Source: an uncultured Parabacteroides sp. (lineage in GTDB: Bacteria > Bacteroidota > Bacteroidia > Bacteroidales > Tannerellaceae). From it: a stretch of 12,949 nt of DNA. Where the stretch lies: contig USAD01000047.1 of NCBI GenBank assembly GCA_900552415.1, positions 1 through 12,949 of the forward strand, written 5' to 3'. The notes under the pieces are model-generated. The model was not told the DNA's origin and made no database searches. It was given only the letters and a program-made list of their open reading frames with translations. This document shows, piece after piece, positions 1 through 7,500 of the stretch; within the stretch, counting starts at the first letter, position 1, and each line of letters begins with the position of its first letter. A program made the position numbers and the translations under genes.

Positions 1-1265
1 TCATGGGCCCCGATGGACAATGGGTTGAGATCCAGATCCGGAGTCGCCGGATGGACGATATCGCCGAGAAGGGATTTGCCGCCCATTGGAAGTATAAGGA
101 GTCGAATGTCGAGGAGGATACGGAACTCGACAAGTGGCTGCAGACCATCACTGAGATTCTGGAAAGTCCGGATCCGAATGCGCTTGATTTCCTGGATACG
201 ATCAAGATGAACCTTTTCTCATCCGAGATCTTTGTCTTCACGCCGAAGGGTGATATCAAGACCTTGCCTCAAGGAGCGACCGCGCTCGATTTTGCCTATG
301 CTCTTCACTCTGACATTGGTAACCATTGTATCGGTGCGAAGGTGAATCATCGTTTGGTGCCGCTGAGCCATGTGTTGGCGAGCGGTGACCAGGTGGAGGT
401 GCTGACCTCGCGTTCGCAAGAACCGCAGGTGGAGTGGTTGAATTTCATTACTACCGCTCGTGCGAAGTCGAAAGTGACGGCAATCCTGAAGCGGGTACGC
501 AAGGAGGCGGCCAAAACAGGTGAGCGTATGGTGGCCGAGGCTTTCCGTAAGGCCGGGATGGATCCGTCGACGGCGGATATTGATAAGCTGTCGATGTATT
601 TTGGCTTCTCCAAACGTGAGGAGTTCTATTACTCGATTGAGAAGGGCGACGTGATCCTGCCCGATAACCTTAAGAAACTGTTGCGTGAGAAGAAAGATAA
701 CGGTTTGTTCAAGTATGTGAAGCAGGCATTATCCTTGGCGATTAAGCGTGAGAAGGCTACACCGGCAGCGAAGGAGACAGAGGATACTAAGGAGCTGCCG
801 AAGTATGACAAGAAAAAGCCTTATATCCTGAAGGAAGAGGCGTTCGAGCGTAATTATGTCCTGGCGGATTGCTGTAAGCCGATACCGGGTGATGAGGTCT
901 TGGGCTTTATTAACGACGATGGAAACGTGGTGGTTCACAAGCGCTCTTGTCCGATTGCCATGCGACTGAAGAGCAGTTTCGGTGAGCGTATCCTGAATAC
1001 GGTTTGGGGTGGCCGGATGAGCTCGTCGTTCGAGGCGACACTCGAGGTGAAGGGGATCGATTCCATTGGTGTGTTGAATATCATAACGAAAACCATCTCT
1101 GAGCAGTTTAACGTCAATATTATTCGTCTGTTGATCGAGGCGAAGGATGGCGTCTTTGAGGGCAAGATCAAGATGAAGGTACATGACGTGGAGGATATCC
1201 AGCAAATGTGCGTGACGCTCTCGAAGGTGAAGAACATCCAGTCAGTCGTACGTGTCGCGGATTGA
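1..1265 (+). CDS. rel: RelA/SpoT-family (p)ppGpp synthetase/hydrolase, C-terminal part (5' truncated by window)
   Basis: Bifunctional-type stringent response enzyme that makes and/or hydrolyses (p)ppGpp. Only the last 420 or so residues are inside the window. The reading frame is open to base 1, and the first visible residues (MGPDGQWVEIQIRS, then FAAHWKYK) are the end of the synthetase domain, so the true start lies upstream. Next comes a TGS domain at about residues 75-136 of the visible part (IFVFTPKGDIKTLPQGAT...HSDIG), then a helical region. A conserved-cysteine/zinc-finger region follows at about 287-325, with CC at 290-291, H312 and C316. An ACT domain at about 344-418 ends the protein. 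The HD hydrolase domain and the synthetase active site cannot be assessed here, so RelA versus SpoT cannot be decided. The stop at 1263-1265 is followed at once by a strong hairpin terminator. Confidence 0.95.
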   Translation, partial: MGPDGQWVEIQIRSRRMDDIAEKGFAAHWKYKESNVEEDTELDKWLQTITEILESPDPNALDFLDTIKMNLFSSEIFVFTPKGDIKTLPQGATALDFAYALHSDIGNHCIGAKVNHRLVPLSHVLASGDQVEVLTSRSQEPQVEWLNFITTARAKSKVTAILKRVRKEAAKTGERMVAEAFRKAGMDPSTADIDKLSMYFGFSKREEFYYSIEKGDVILPDNLKKLLREKKDNGLFKYVKQALSLAIKREKATPAAKETEDTKELPKYDKKKPYILKEEAFERNYVLADCCKPIPGDEVLGFINDDGNVVVHKRSCPIAMRLKSSFGERILNTVWGGRMSSSFEATLEVKGIDSIGVLNIITKTISEQFNVNIIRLLIEAKDGVFEGKIKMKVHDVEDIQQMCVTLSKVKNIQSVVRVAD

Positions 1266-1288
1266 GCGAAAGATTAAAACGATGGCAT

Positions 1289-1331
1289 AAAAAAACAGGT
1301 CGCCTTTAAGATATAGGCGACCTGTTTTTTT
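1289..1331. terminator. Bidirectional intrinsic terminator between rel and the DUF3127 gene
   Basis: A perfect 10-bp stem (CAGGTCGCCT at 1296-1305 with AGGCGACCTG at 1315-1324) closes a 9-nt loop. It is flanked by seven A on the left and seven T on the right, so it reads as a rho-independent terminator on both strands. It separates the convergent ends of rel (stop at 1265) and the minus-strand DUF3127 gene (stop at 1356). Confidence 0.92.
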
Positions 1332-1355
1332 ATGTTGTAGATGGATGCCTGTCCA

Positions 1356-1730
1356 TTAGAAAGGCAGGTCATCAACTGGATTGCTAGCCTCGAAACTGGG
1401 AGCTGCGGGCTGGAAATTCGGTGCGACATTGTTGTCTGCGGGATTGGGTGCGGCCGACATGGTCGGGCGCTCAACTTTCCTGGCGGTGATATTCGTGATC
1501 CATCTGCCTTGGTATTCCCGGCTGTCGATATCAAAAGAGACAGTCACCTCTTCTCCTAATTGAATAGCCGCTTGGGCGATACGGTCAGCACCAAAGATTT
1601 GGAAGCAGACCTTTCTTGGGTATTGGTCGTGGGTTTCCAGAACGTACTCTTGTTTTTTCCATTCGTTTCCAGCTTTGCTTATACCGCCTTGCTCTGGCAG
1701 TACGTGAATAATTTTTCCGCTAATTTCCAT
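1356..1730 (-). CDS. DUF3127 family protein, OB-fold-like with SSB-type acidic C-terminal tip
   Basis: A 124-residue protein that starts MEISGKIIHVLPEQ and matches the Bacteroidota DUF3127 pattern: a compact beta-rich N-terminal domain (about 1-85) with repeated beta-strand stretches such as EYVLETHDQ, KVCFQIFG, EEVTVSFDID and WITNITARKVE. A Pro/Ala/Asn-rich linker (about 88-115) follows, and the protein ends in NPVDDLPF. The architecture (OB-like domain, disordered linker, acidic DDLPF tip) resembles bacterial single-stranded-DNA-binding proteins, so ssDNA or RNA binding is inferred, not shown. An upstream in-frame ATG at 1787 would add 19 residues. The start at 1730 is preferred because family similarity begins there and a promoter-like sequence lies between the two. 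It is followed by a shared terminator with rel. Confidence 0.85.
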   Translation of the reverse strand: MEISGKIIHVLPEQGGISKAGNEWKKQEYVLETHDQYPRKVCFQIFGADRIAQAAIQLGEEVTVSFDIDSREYQGRWITNITARKVERPTMSAAPNPADNNVAPNFQPAAPSFEASNPVDDLPF

Positions 1731-1755
1731 GTTATATAATGTATTAATAAAGTAT

Positions 1756-1788
1756 GCGAAGTTACGGTTTTGTTTTGAGTCTGGCAAG
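1756..1788 (-). promoter_or_regulatory. Bacteroidota-type promoter for the DUF3127 gene
   Basis: On the minus strand TTG (1787-1785) is followed after 20 bp by TAACTTCGC (1764-1756). That is one mismatch from the Bacteroidota -7 consensus TAnnTTTGY, at normal spacing. It would start transcription about 20 nt upstream of the ATG at 1730, supporting that start over the one at 1787. Confidence 0.5.
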
Positions 1789-1799
1789 GAAAACCACCC

Positions 1800-2147
1800 T
1801 TATGGAAAGGCGTCGAACGCTTTTTTGATTTGGGTGAGTTCCTCCTTGATCTGTTTCAGTCGATTGACGATCTCTTCTTGGCGGACAGTCGCCTCCTTGT
1901 TGTTCTTCAGTTTTTGCCGGGCGCCGGCGAGGGTCAGTCCTCGCTCCTTGACCAGGTGATAGACAAGGCGCACGGCGTCGATGTCCTCTTGTTTGTAATA
2001 ACGAGTTCCTTTCTCCGTCTTGCGGGGATGGATAATATCAAATTCCTTTTCCCAGAAACGGAGGGTCGATTCGTTCACGTCGAACATTTGGGCCACCTCG
2101 CTGATGGAGTAGAAAAGCTTTAGGTTCTTGTCTTTCTTGAGCGCCAT
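1800..2147 (-). CDS. MerR-family transcriptional regulator
   Basis: A 115-residue protein with an N-terminal winged helix-turn-helix of MerR type at about residues 12-82: YSISEVAQMFDVNESTLRFWEKEF is the HTH, GTRYYKQEDIDAVRLVYHLVKERGLTLAGARQKL the wing and following helices. The rest (about 83-112) is a charged helix (QEEIVNRLKQIKEELTQIKKAF) suited to coiled-coil dimerisation. There is no cysteine-rich or large ligand-binding C-terminal domain, so the effector, if any, is not evident. It lies 18 bp downstream of the M23 peptidase stop on the same strand, so the two are probably co-transcribed. Targets are unknown. Confidence 0.9.
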   Translation of the reverse strand: MALKKDKNLKLFYSISEVAQMFDVNESTLRFWEKEFDIIHPRKTEKGTRYYKQEDIDAVRLVYHLVKERGLTLAGARQKLKNNKEATVRQEEIVNRLKQIKEELTQIKKAFDAFP

Positions 2148-2165
2148 AGTCTTATGCCTGTTTGT

Positions 2166-3149
2166 TTAGTCCATTACCTGACCATGGTTGTCCGCAATCT
2201 GGATCATCTGGTCGTATTCCTCCGGAGTCAAATCCATGAAATAGTATTTGGATGGATTATCGTGCTTACCCCGTACGATAACCTCATAGTGAAGGTGCGG
2301 CCCGGTTGATTTTCCCGTATTACCCACCTCACCGATGACTTGTCCGCGGGTTACTTTCTGTCCTACACGGACCTTGAACTTATCCATGTGGCCATAAAGG
2401 GTTTGGTAGCCATAGCCGTGATCGATGATAAGGCATTTGCCATAACCCTGTTTCCAGGAGGCGAACTTGACCGTACCGTCGCCTGTGGCGTAGATCTCCG
2501 TGCCCACTTTGGCGGAGAAGTCCATACCAGAATGGAAACGGGGTGTTCGATAGATCGGGTCGATTCGCATGCCGTAACCGGAGGCGGTCCGGCGAAGATC
2601 CTTATTGGAGATTGGCTGGATTGCTGGGATACATTTGCTCCGCTCCTCCTGGCTCTTGCCGAGCGAGATCAGTTCATCAATCGAGTTGGACTCGATATAA
2701 AGCTGTTTGCGTAACATATCCATCTTCTTGGTGGTTGAGACAACCAGGTCGGCGTTCGAGAGGCTCATCAGGTGCTCATAACGGTTGGCGCCGCCAAAGC
2801 CTGATTTGCGGACCGACTCGGGAATGGATTCCGCCTGGAAGATGGTCCGATAGAGTGCTTCGTCGCGTTGTTGAATGTCCTCAAGCACCTCGAGCGCCTC
2901 GTTGAGACGCAAGGAGAGGACCTCATATTGGGTCTGAAGCAATTTGTTTTCTTTGCGTAATTGTGATTCTTTCGGGGAATCGAAGAAATATAGGATAACA
3001 ATCAACGTGCCCACGCCAAAGATAATGCCCGTGCTCAGATGTTTAAGGACAGTAAGGACCCGATCCTTGGCTGAAGGGTAAACCCGCTCGTAACTAAGCG
3101 TGTTGGGATTGTATAAATAATATGTTTTTCGAGATTTAAACAGTCTCAT
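2166..3149 (-). CDS. M23-family metallopeptidase with N-terminal membrane anchor
   Basis: Probable peptidoglycan endopeptidase or cell-envelope factor of 327 residues. From the start chosen: a short cytoplasmic stretch (1-36), one transmembrane helix (about 37-56, STGIIFGVGTLIVILYFF), a coiled coil (about 60-100) and a linker. The LytM/M23 domain is at about 190-300. Zinc and catalytic positions are visible: H206 and D210 in HSGMD, H254 in YGHMD, and H285/H287 in GPHLHYEV, so the enzyme looks active. The open frame continues about 108 codons further upstream into alaS on the other strand. I chose the ATG at 3149 because MRLFKSRKTYYLYNPNTLSY is the usual family start and because the upstream extension would overlap alaS. 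Similar membrane-anchored M23 proteins help shape or divide the cell, with the peptidase domain in the periplasm. Divergent from alaS and upstream of merR. Confidence 0.93.
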   Translation of the reverse strand: MRLFKSRKTYYLYNPNTLSYERVYPSAKDRVLTVLKHLSTGIIFGVGTLIVILYFFDSPKESQLRKENKLLQTQYEVLSLRLNEALEVLEDIQQRDEALYRTIFQAESIPESVRKSGFGGANRYEHLMSLSNADLVVSTTKKMDMLRKQLYIESNSIDELISLGKSQEERSKCIPAIQPISNKDLRRTASGYGMRIDPIYRTPRFHSGMDFSAKVGTEIYATGDGTVKFASWKQGYGKCLIIDHGYGYQTLYGHMDKFKVRVGQKVTRGQVIGEVGNTGKSTGPHLHYEVIVRGKHDNPSKYYFMDLTPEEYDQMIQIADNHGQVMD

Positions 3150-3175
3150 TCGAATTTTTTGTTGCTTGGATGATC

Positions 3176-3207
3176 GCGAAAATAATAATTTGCAGTACTT
3201 TTGCAAA
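3176..3207 (-). promoter_or_regulatory. Promoter of the M23 peptidase-merR transcript
   Basis: On the minus strand TTTG (3207-3204) is followed after exactly 19 bp by TATTTTCGC (3184-3176). That is one mismatch from the Bacteroidota -7 element TAnnTTTGY. Transcription would begin about 20 nt upstream of the ATG at 3149. It overlaps the oppositely oriented alaS -7 element. Confidence 0.55.
3196..3204 (+). promoter_or_regulatory. alaS promoter, -7 element
   Basis: TACTTTTGC is an exact match to the Bacteroidota -7 consensus TAnnTTTGY, 45 bp upstream of the alaS ATG. No good TTTG -33 element is found at the expected distance. The element shares its last base with the -33 element of the divergent peptidase promoter. 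Confidence 0.55.
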
Positions 3208-3249
3208 TTGTTTTTCAGAATATTAACGAGAACTATATAAAGATAGATT

Positions 3250-5880
3250 ATGTTGACAGCAAAAGAAATCCGTGAGTCCTTTAAGGCCTTTTTCGCCTCT
3301 AAAGGACACCAGATCGTCCCTTCCGCTCCAATGGTCGTGAAGGGAGACCCTACGCTGATGTTCACGAACGCGGGGATGAACCAGTTTAAAGACATCATCC
3401 TGGGCAACGTGCCCCGGAAATATCCTCGTGTGGCGGACTCGCAGAAGTGCCTTCGCGTGAGCGGTAAGCACAACGATCTGGAGGAGGTTGGCCACGATAC
3501 TTATCATCATACGATGTTTGAGATGTTGGGCAACTGGTCGTTTGGCGATTATTTCAAGCAGGAGGCGATCTCATGGGCATGGGAGTACCTCGTGGACGTG
3601 TTAAAACTGGATCCGGAGCGTTTATATGCGACGGTTTTCGAGGGAAGTCCGGCCGAAGGGCTGAGCCGTGATGATGAGGCGGCGGGTTACTGGGAGCGAT
3701 TCTTGCCGGCCAACCATATTATAAATGGAAATAAGCACGATAATTTCTGGGAGATGGGCGATACGGGTCCTTGCGGTCCGTGCTCTGAGATACACCTCGA
3801 CTCGCGTACGCCTGAGGAGAAGGCCAAAGTGCCCGGCCGTGACCTCGTGAATCACGATCATCCTCAGGTAATCGAGATCTGGAACCTTGTCTTCATGCAA
3901 TACAACCGTAAGGCTGATGGCTCGCTCGAGCCGCTGCCCGCACGAGTAATCGATACGGGTATGGGATTTGAGCGTCTCTGTATGGCAATGCAGGGTAAGA
4001 CATCAAACTATGATACCGATGTCTTCCAGCCCATCATCAAGGTGATCGCAGACATGGCTGGAACCGCTTATGGTGTCGACAAGCAGAAAGATGTAGCGAT
4101 GCGTGTGATCGCCGACCATATCCGGACCATCGCTTTCGCTATTACCGATGGTCAGTTGCCTTCTAACGCTAAGGCAGGTTACGTGATCCGTCGTATCTTG
4201 CGTCGTGCCGTTCGTTACGGTTATACCTTCCTCGACCGCAAGTCCGCTTTCATGTATAAGCTCTTGCCCGTGCTGATTGAGACGATGGGTGACGCTTATC
4301 CTGAGCTGGAGGCACAAAAGACCTTGATCGAGCGTGTGATCAAGGAGGAAGAGGATGCTTTCCTCCGGACTTTGGAGACAGGTATCCGTTTGCTTGATAA
4401 GAAGATGGAAGAGACTAAGGCGCCAGGCAAGACACGGATCAGTGGTGTCGATGCTTTCACGCTTTACGATACTTATGGTTTCCCCTTGGACTTGACGGAG
4501 TTGATCCTTCGTGAGAACGGGATGGATGCCGATATTGACGAGTTCAACGTCGAGATGCAGAAGCAGAAAGAGCGGGCACGTAATGCCGCGGCGGTTGAGA
4601 CTGGCGACTGGGTTGTCCTGAAAGAGGGCGAGACCAACTTCGTCGGTTATGACTTCTTCGAGTGTGACGCTGAGATCCTGCGTTATCGTCAGGTAAAACA
4701 AAAGAACAAGGCCTTCTATCAGGTTGTCCTCGATAAGACACCGTTCTATGCCGAGATGGGTGGACAGGTCGGTGACTCCGGCTGGTTGATCAATGGCGAT
4801 GAGAAGGTTGTCGTGCTTGATACGAAGCGTGAGAACAACTTGCCGATTCATCTTGTAGCGGAATTGCCTAAAGACGTGACCGCTTCATTTACCGCTAAGA
4901 TCGACGAGAAGAAGAGAATCGCCTGCGAGTGCAACCACTCGGCTACTCACCTCTTGCACGAGGCGTTGCGCGAGGTGCTCGGTACGCATGTTGAGCAGAA
5001 GGGATCGTATGTTTCGCCTGAGGCATTGCGTTTTGACTTCTCTCATTTCCAGAAAGTGACAGATGAGGAGATTCGTCAGGTTGAGATTTTGGTAAGCCAG
5101 AAGATCCGTGCGAACTATAAGCTGGAGGAATATCGGAATATGCCGATCGCCAAGGCGAAAGAGATGGGCGCTATGGCCCTGTTTGGCGAGAAGTATGGCG
5201 ATGAGGTTCGTGTCGTGAAATATGGTACGTCGGTCGAGTTGTGTGGTGGTACACATATCCCGGCGACAGGTATGATTGGCTCTTTGCGTGTTGTTTCAGA
5301 GAGCTCTGTTGCGGCAGGCGTTCGTCGTATTGAGGCCGTGACGGCTGAGGCTGCTGAGAAATATACCTTCATGTTGCAGGATTCGATCCGTGAGTTGCGG
5401 GCGATGTTCAATAACGTGCCGAATTTGGCGCAGACTATCCGTAAGTCAATCGAGGAGAACGCTGAGCTGAAGAAGCAGGTGAGCGAATATATCCGCGAGA
5501 AGGTACAGATGTTGAAGAAGGATTTGATCGCAAAGGCTGTTGAGCGTAATGGCGTGAAGGTGATCGTCTTCAAGGGCGAGGCTAGTGTCGAAGCGATTAA
5601 GGACTTGGCCTTCCAGTTGAAGGGTGAGGCGTCGACCGACGGTAAGGTCTTCTTCGTGGGCGGTATCAAGGATGGTGCGAAATGTGCCTTGATGGTAGCG
5701 ATGAGCGACGCTTTGGTAGCCGATGGCTTGAATGCCGGTAAACTGGTGAAAGAGGCCGCTAAGTTGATTCAAGGTGGCGGAGGCGGACAGCCGCACTTCG
5801 CGACGGCCGGTGGTAAGAACCCGGATGGCCTCGATGCCGCTGTCGACTTGGTATTGAGTACTGCTGGACTGAAAGATTAA
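3250..5880 (+). CDS. alaS: Alanine--tRNA ligase
   Basis: Class II aminoacyl-tRNA synthetase that charges tRNA-Ala with alanine in the cytoplasm. At 876 residues it is full length for a bacterial AlaRS. The N-terminal aminoacylation domain begins [17 protein letters not shown] and contains the motif 1 region ([18 protein letters not shown]), the motif 2 region (about 60-95, [24 protein letters not shown]) and motif 3 (DTGMGFERL at 235-243). The editing domain carries the zinc-site motif HSATH (H563 and H567) and CGGTH (C665 and H669), so mischarged Ser/Gly-tRNA editing should be intact. The C-terminal C-Ala domain ends with a glycine-rich stretch, [15 protein letters not shown]. The start at 3250 gives the conserved N-terminus. 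It is monocistronic, with its own promoter and terminator. Confidence 0.98.
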   Translation: MLTAKEIRESFKAFFASKGHQIVPSAPMVVKGDPTLMFTNAGMNQFKDIILGNVPRKYPRVADSQKCLRVSGKHNDLEEVGHDTYHHTMFEMLGNWSFGDYFKQEAISWAWEYLVDVLKLDPERLYATVFEGSPAEGLSRDDEAAGYWERFLPANHIINGNKHDNFWEMGDTGPCGPCSEIHLDSRTPEEKAKVPGRDLVNHDHPQVIEIWNLVFMQYNRKADGSLEPLPARVIDTGMGFERLCMAMQGKTSNYDTDVFQPIIKVIADMAGTAYGVDKQKDVAMRVIADHIRTIAFAITDGQLPSNAKAGYVIRRILRRAVRYGYTFLDRKSAFMYKLLPVLIETMGDAYPELEAQKTLIERVIKEEEDAFLRTLETGIRLLDKKMEETKAPGKTRISGVDAFTLYDTYGFPLDLTELILRENGMDADIDEFNVEMQKQKERARNAAAVETGDWVVLKEGETNFVGYDFFECDAEILRYRQVKQKNKAFYQVVLDKTPFYAEMGGQVGDSGWLINGDEKVVVLDTKRENNLPIHLVAELPKDVTASFTAKIDEKKRIACECNHSATHLLHEALREVLGTHVEQKGSYVSPEALRFDFSHFQKVTDEEIRQVEILVSQKIRANYKLEEYRNMPIAKAKEMGAMALFGEKYGDEVRVVKYGTSVELCGGTHIPATGMIGSLRVVSESSVAAGVRRIEAVTAEAAEKYTFMLQDSIRELRAMFNNVPNLAQTIRKSIEENAELKKQVSEYIREKVQMLKKDLIAKAVERNGVKVIVFKGEASVEAIKDLAFQLKGEASTDGKVFFVGGIKDGAKCALMVAMSDALVADGLNAGKLVKEAAKLIQGGGGGQPHFATAGGKNPDGLDAAVDLVLSTAGLKD

Positions 5881-5907
5881 AAGCTTTTTCTTAAGGTCAT
5901 GATAAGT

Positions 5908-5953
5908 GGCCCGTGTCGGTCCCTTGAATGGGGTGGACACGGGCCTTCTTTTT
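5908..5953 (+). terminator. Intrinsic terminator of alaS
   Basis: A perfect 10-bp GC-rich stem (GGCCCGTGTC at 5908-5917 with GACACGGGCC at 5936-5945), with a partly paired inner loop, is followed by TTCTTTTT. It lies 27 bp after the alaS stop. Confidence 0.9.
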
Positions 5954-5993
5954 GATCTGTTGGATTATGGTAAGGATATTGGCGATTTTTCCC

Positions 5994-6002
5994 TACATTT
6001 GT
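5994..6002 (+). promoter_or_regulatory. aroB promoter, -7 element
   Basis: TACATTTGT matches the Bacteroidota -7 consensus TAnnTTTGY exactly, 58 bp before the aroB ATG. A TTTG -33 element at 19-21 bp is not evident. The rest of the alaS-aroB gap (5954-6060) shows nothing else beyond an AT-rich stretch just before the start codon. Confidence 0.5.
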
Positions 6003-6060
6003 TCCCGGTTAGCTGTTCCTGTCGGAACGCTTCCAGGGATACGTTATATATAATAGGATT

Positions 6061-7122
6061 ATGGCAGAACAAAATGTGGTGATTAGTGAGGATTTGTGCC
6101 GCGATTTGGGGCAATTCCTGGAAGGGTTGGACTACGACCGGTTATTCGTATTGACCGACGAGAATACGTTCGTGAATTGTTATCCATTGCTCAAGCCTGT
6201 GGAGACGATCGCTTCCGCTCCGGTAATCACGGTAAAGGCGGGGGATACGCATAAGAGTCTTGAGGCATTGGCCTCTATTTGGACCCGTCTCTCGAACGAG
6301 GGAGCGACTCGCCATTCATTGTTGCTTAACCTGGGAGGCGGAATGGTGACCGATATGGGTGGTTTTGCTGGAGCCACTTTCAAGCGAGGCATCCGTACCA
6401 TCAATGTGCCGACAACACTTATGGCTTCGGTCGACGCCGCGGTGGGTGGTAAGACCGGTATTAATTTCAATGGATTGAAGAATGAGATCGGTTCCTTCTA
6501 TCCGCCCTTGCGTGTCTTTATCGATTGTGGCTTCCTTCGGACGTTGGATTATGATAATATCCTCTCTGGTTATGCTGAGATGGTCAAGCATGGCCTGATC
6601 AGTTCGATGGAGGATTACGCCTCTGTCCTGCTTTACGATATTGATACGATGAACTACAGCTACCTGAATCGCTTGGTGGCACAGTCGGTGGCCGTGAAAG
6701 AACGTATTGTTGCCGAGGATCCCAAAGAGCATGGAATTCGCAAGGCGCTGAATTTTGGTCATACGGTCGGTCACGCTTACGAGAGCCTCTCGTTCCTGAA
6801 GGAGCGGCCTATCCTGCATGGGCATGCCGTAGCGGCTGGTATCGTGAGCGAGCTGTATCTCTCGCATAAACAATGCGATTTCCCGATGGAGAAATTGAGT
6901 CAGGTGGTCTATTACCTGAAGAGTTATTATCGTCCCTTCCAGTTTGGTTGTGAGGACTATGAGAAGCTTTATGAGCTGATGACACACGACAAGAAAAACG
7001 AGGGAGACGTGATCAACTTTACTTTGCTTGCGGGTGTGGGCGACGTAAGGATTAACCAATCGGTCTCGAAGGAAAAAATATTGGAGTCGCTCGATTTTTA
7101 CCGAGAAAGTTTTGGAGTTTAA
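6061..7122 (+). CDS. aroB: 3-dehydroquinate synthase
   Basis: Second step of the shikimate pathway: converts DAHP to 3-dehydroquinate using NAD+ and a divalent metal in the cytoplasm. At 353 residues it is family-typical in length. Motifs visible in order: NLGGGMVTDMGGFAGATFKRG (about 90-110, NAD-binding glycine-rich region), VPTTLMASVDAAVGGKTGIN (116-135), the substrate/metal region SGYAEMVKHGLI (169-180, E173), FGHTVGHAYE (232-241, H234) and ILHGHAVAAGIV (251-262, H253). E173, H234 and H253 correspond to the metal ligands of characterised AroB proteins. The GHA after H253 replaces the GEA common in Proteobacteria, a position that varies between phyla. It probably has its own promoter. Its last codons contain the -33 element of the tRNA promoter. 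Confidence 0.97.
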   Translation: MAEQNVVISEDLCRDLGQFLEGLDYDRLFVLTDENTFVNCYPLLKPVETIASAPVITVKAGDTHKSLEALASIWTRLSNEGATRHSLLLNLGGGMVTDMGGFAGATFKRGIRTINVPTTLMASVDAAVGGKTGINFNGLKNEIGSFYPPLRVFIDCGFLRTLDYDNILSGYAEMVKHGLISSMEDYASVLLYDIDTMNYSYLNRLVAQSVAVKERIVAEDPKEHGIRKALNFGHTVGHAYESLSFLKERPILHGHAVAAGIVSELYLSHKQCDFPMEKLSQVVYYLKSYYRPFQFGCEDYEKLYELMTHDKKNEGDVINFTLLAGVGDVRINQSVSKEKILESLDFYRESFGV

Positions 7123-7142
7123 AGATAAAAGACTACCTTTGC
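7111..7142 (+). promoter_or_regulatory. Promoter of tRNA-Pro
   Basis: TTTG (7111-7114) and TACCTTTGC (7134-7142) are separated by 19 bp. Both match the Bacteroidota -33/-7 consensus (TTTG and TAnnTTTGY) exactly. The -33 element lies within the last codons of aroB. Initiation would fall about 10 nt before the mature tRNA 5' end at 7159. Confidence 0.75.
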
Positions 7143-7158
7143 GCCCGTAAAACAAAGG

Positions 7159-7233
7159 CGGGATGTAGCTCAGCCCGGTTAGAGTACGCGTCTGGGGGGC
7201 GTGTGGTCGCTGGTTCGAATCCAGTCATCCCGA
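7159..7233 (+). tRNA. tRNA-Pro (anticodon GGG)
   Basis: A full cloverleaf can be folded. The 7-bp acceptor stem pairs CGGGATG (7159-7165) with CATCCCG (7226-7232), with discriminator A at 7233. The D stem is GCTC/GAGT (7168-7171, 7182-7185). The anticodon stem is CGCGT/GCGTG (7187-7191, 7199-7203) with loop CTGGGGG and anticodon GGG at 7194-7196. The variable loop is 5 nt (7204-7208), and the T arm GCTGG-TTCGAAT-CCAGT (7209-7225) has a normal T loop. It reads CCC and CCU proline codons. The 3' CCA is not encoded (sequence continues CTG) and must be added enzymatically. Confidence 0.96.
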
Positions 7234-7239
7234 CTGTTG

Positions 7240-7270
7240 AAGGCTTAACTGAATAAGTTAGGCCTTTTTT
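7240..7270 (+). terminator. Intrinsic terminator after tRNA-Pro
   Basis: An 11-bp stem with one G-T pair (AAGGCTTAACT at 7240-7250 with AGTTAGGCCTT at 7256-7266) and a 5-nt loop runs into a T tract reaching 7270. It sits 7 nt after the tRNA. Confidence 0.88.
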
Positions 7271-7274
7271 ATTT

Positions 7275-7450
7275 CACTGCAGTGGAATTCCCAATACACT
7301 GCAGTGAAAAGGAAAATCCACCGTTATCCGCTGTTTTTTACACATACGTACGTGTCGTCCTTCACGTACGTACCTGTCTGCTCGCATGAACGGTCGTGAT
7401 GGCTTGCGTGAACGTATGTGTGACCTCACACGTACTATTGTGTTTATACT
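7275..7450. repeat. Array of eight degenerate 22-bp units, each headed by an imperfect CAC...GTG palindrome
   Basis: Units begin at 7275, 7297, 7319, 7341, 7363, 7385, 7407 and 7429, exactly 22 bp apart. The first two start with the perfect palindrome CACTGCAGTG. Together with flanking T and A they also form a 13-bp inverted repeat, TTTCACTGCAGTG (7272-7284) with CACTGCAGTGAAA (7297-7309). The unit at 7319 starts CACCGTTATCCGCTG. The units at 7341, 7363, 7385, 7407 and 7429 begin CACATACGTACGTG, CACGTACGTACCTG, CATGAACGGTCGTG, CGTGAACGTATGTG and CACGTACTATTGTG. They share C1, A6, C7, T13 and G14, and mostly G8 and G12. The remaining bases of each unit are not conserved. No ORF of note and no direct evidence of function. 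A phased protein-binding array or an iteron-like remnant are possibilities. It is not a CRISPR array, because the units are too short and degenerate. Confidence 0.55.
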
Positions 7451-7500
7451 CGAGGTTGAGTGCTCCTTACGACTGGGGTTATTAGTGTTTAATGATGGGC

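Noticed and set aside
1356..1730. Genuine single-stranded DNA-binding protein (ssb)
   Set aside because: The N-terminal domain lacks the usual SSB signature and fits DUF3127. Only the acidic tail and layout are SSB-like.
3150..3473. N-terminal extension of the M23 peptidase reading frame (about 108 codons)
   Set aside because: The extension crosses the promoter region and overlaps the start of alaS on the other strand. The family-typical start is the ATG at 3149.
4003..4851. Long 282-residue minus-strand open frame inside alaS
   Set aside because: Its codons are the complement of a clearly conserved AlaRS frame, and it has no recognisable domain or start signal. It is a shadow frame.
6316..7155. 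279-residue minus-strand open frame across aroB
   Set aside because: It lies opposite the well-conserved AroB coding frame with no domain evidence of its own, so it is a shadow.
7275..7450. CRISPR array from the regular 22-bp spacing
   Set aside because: Units are too short and too degenerate, and there is no constant direct repeat with variable spacers of normal length.
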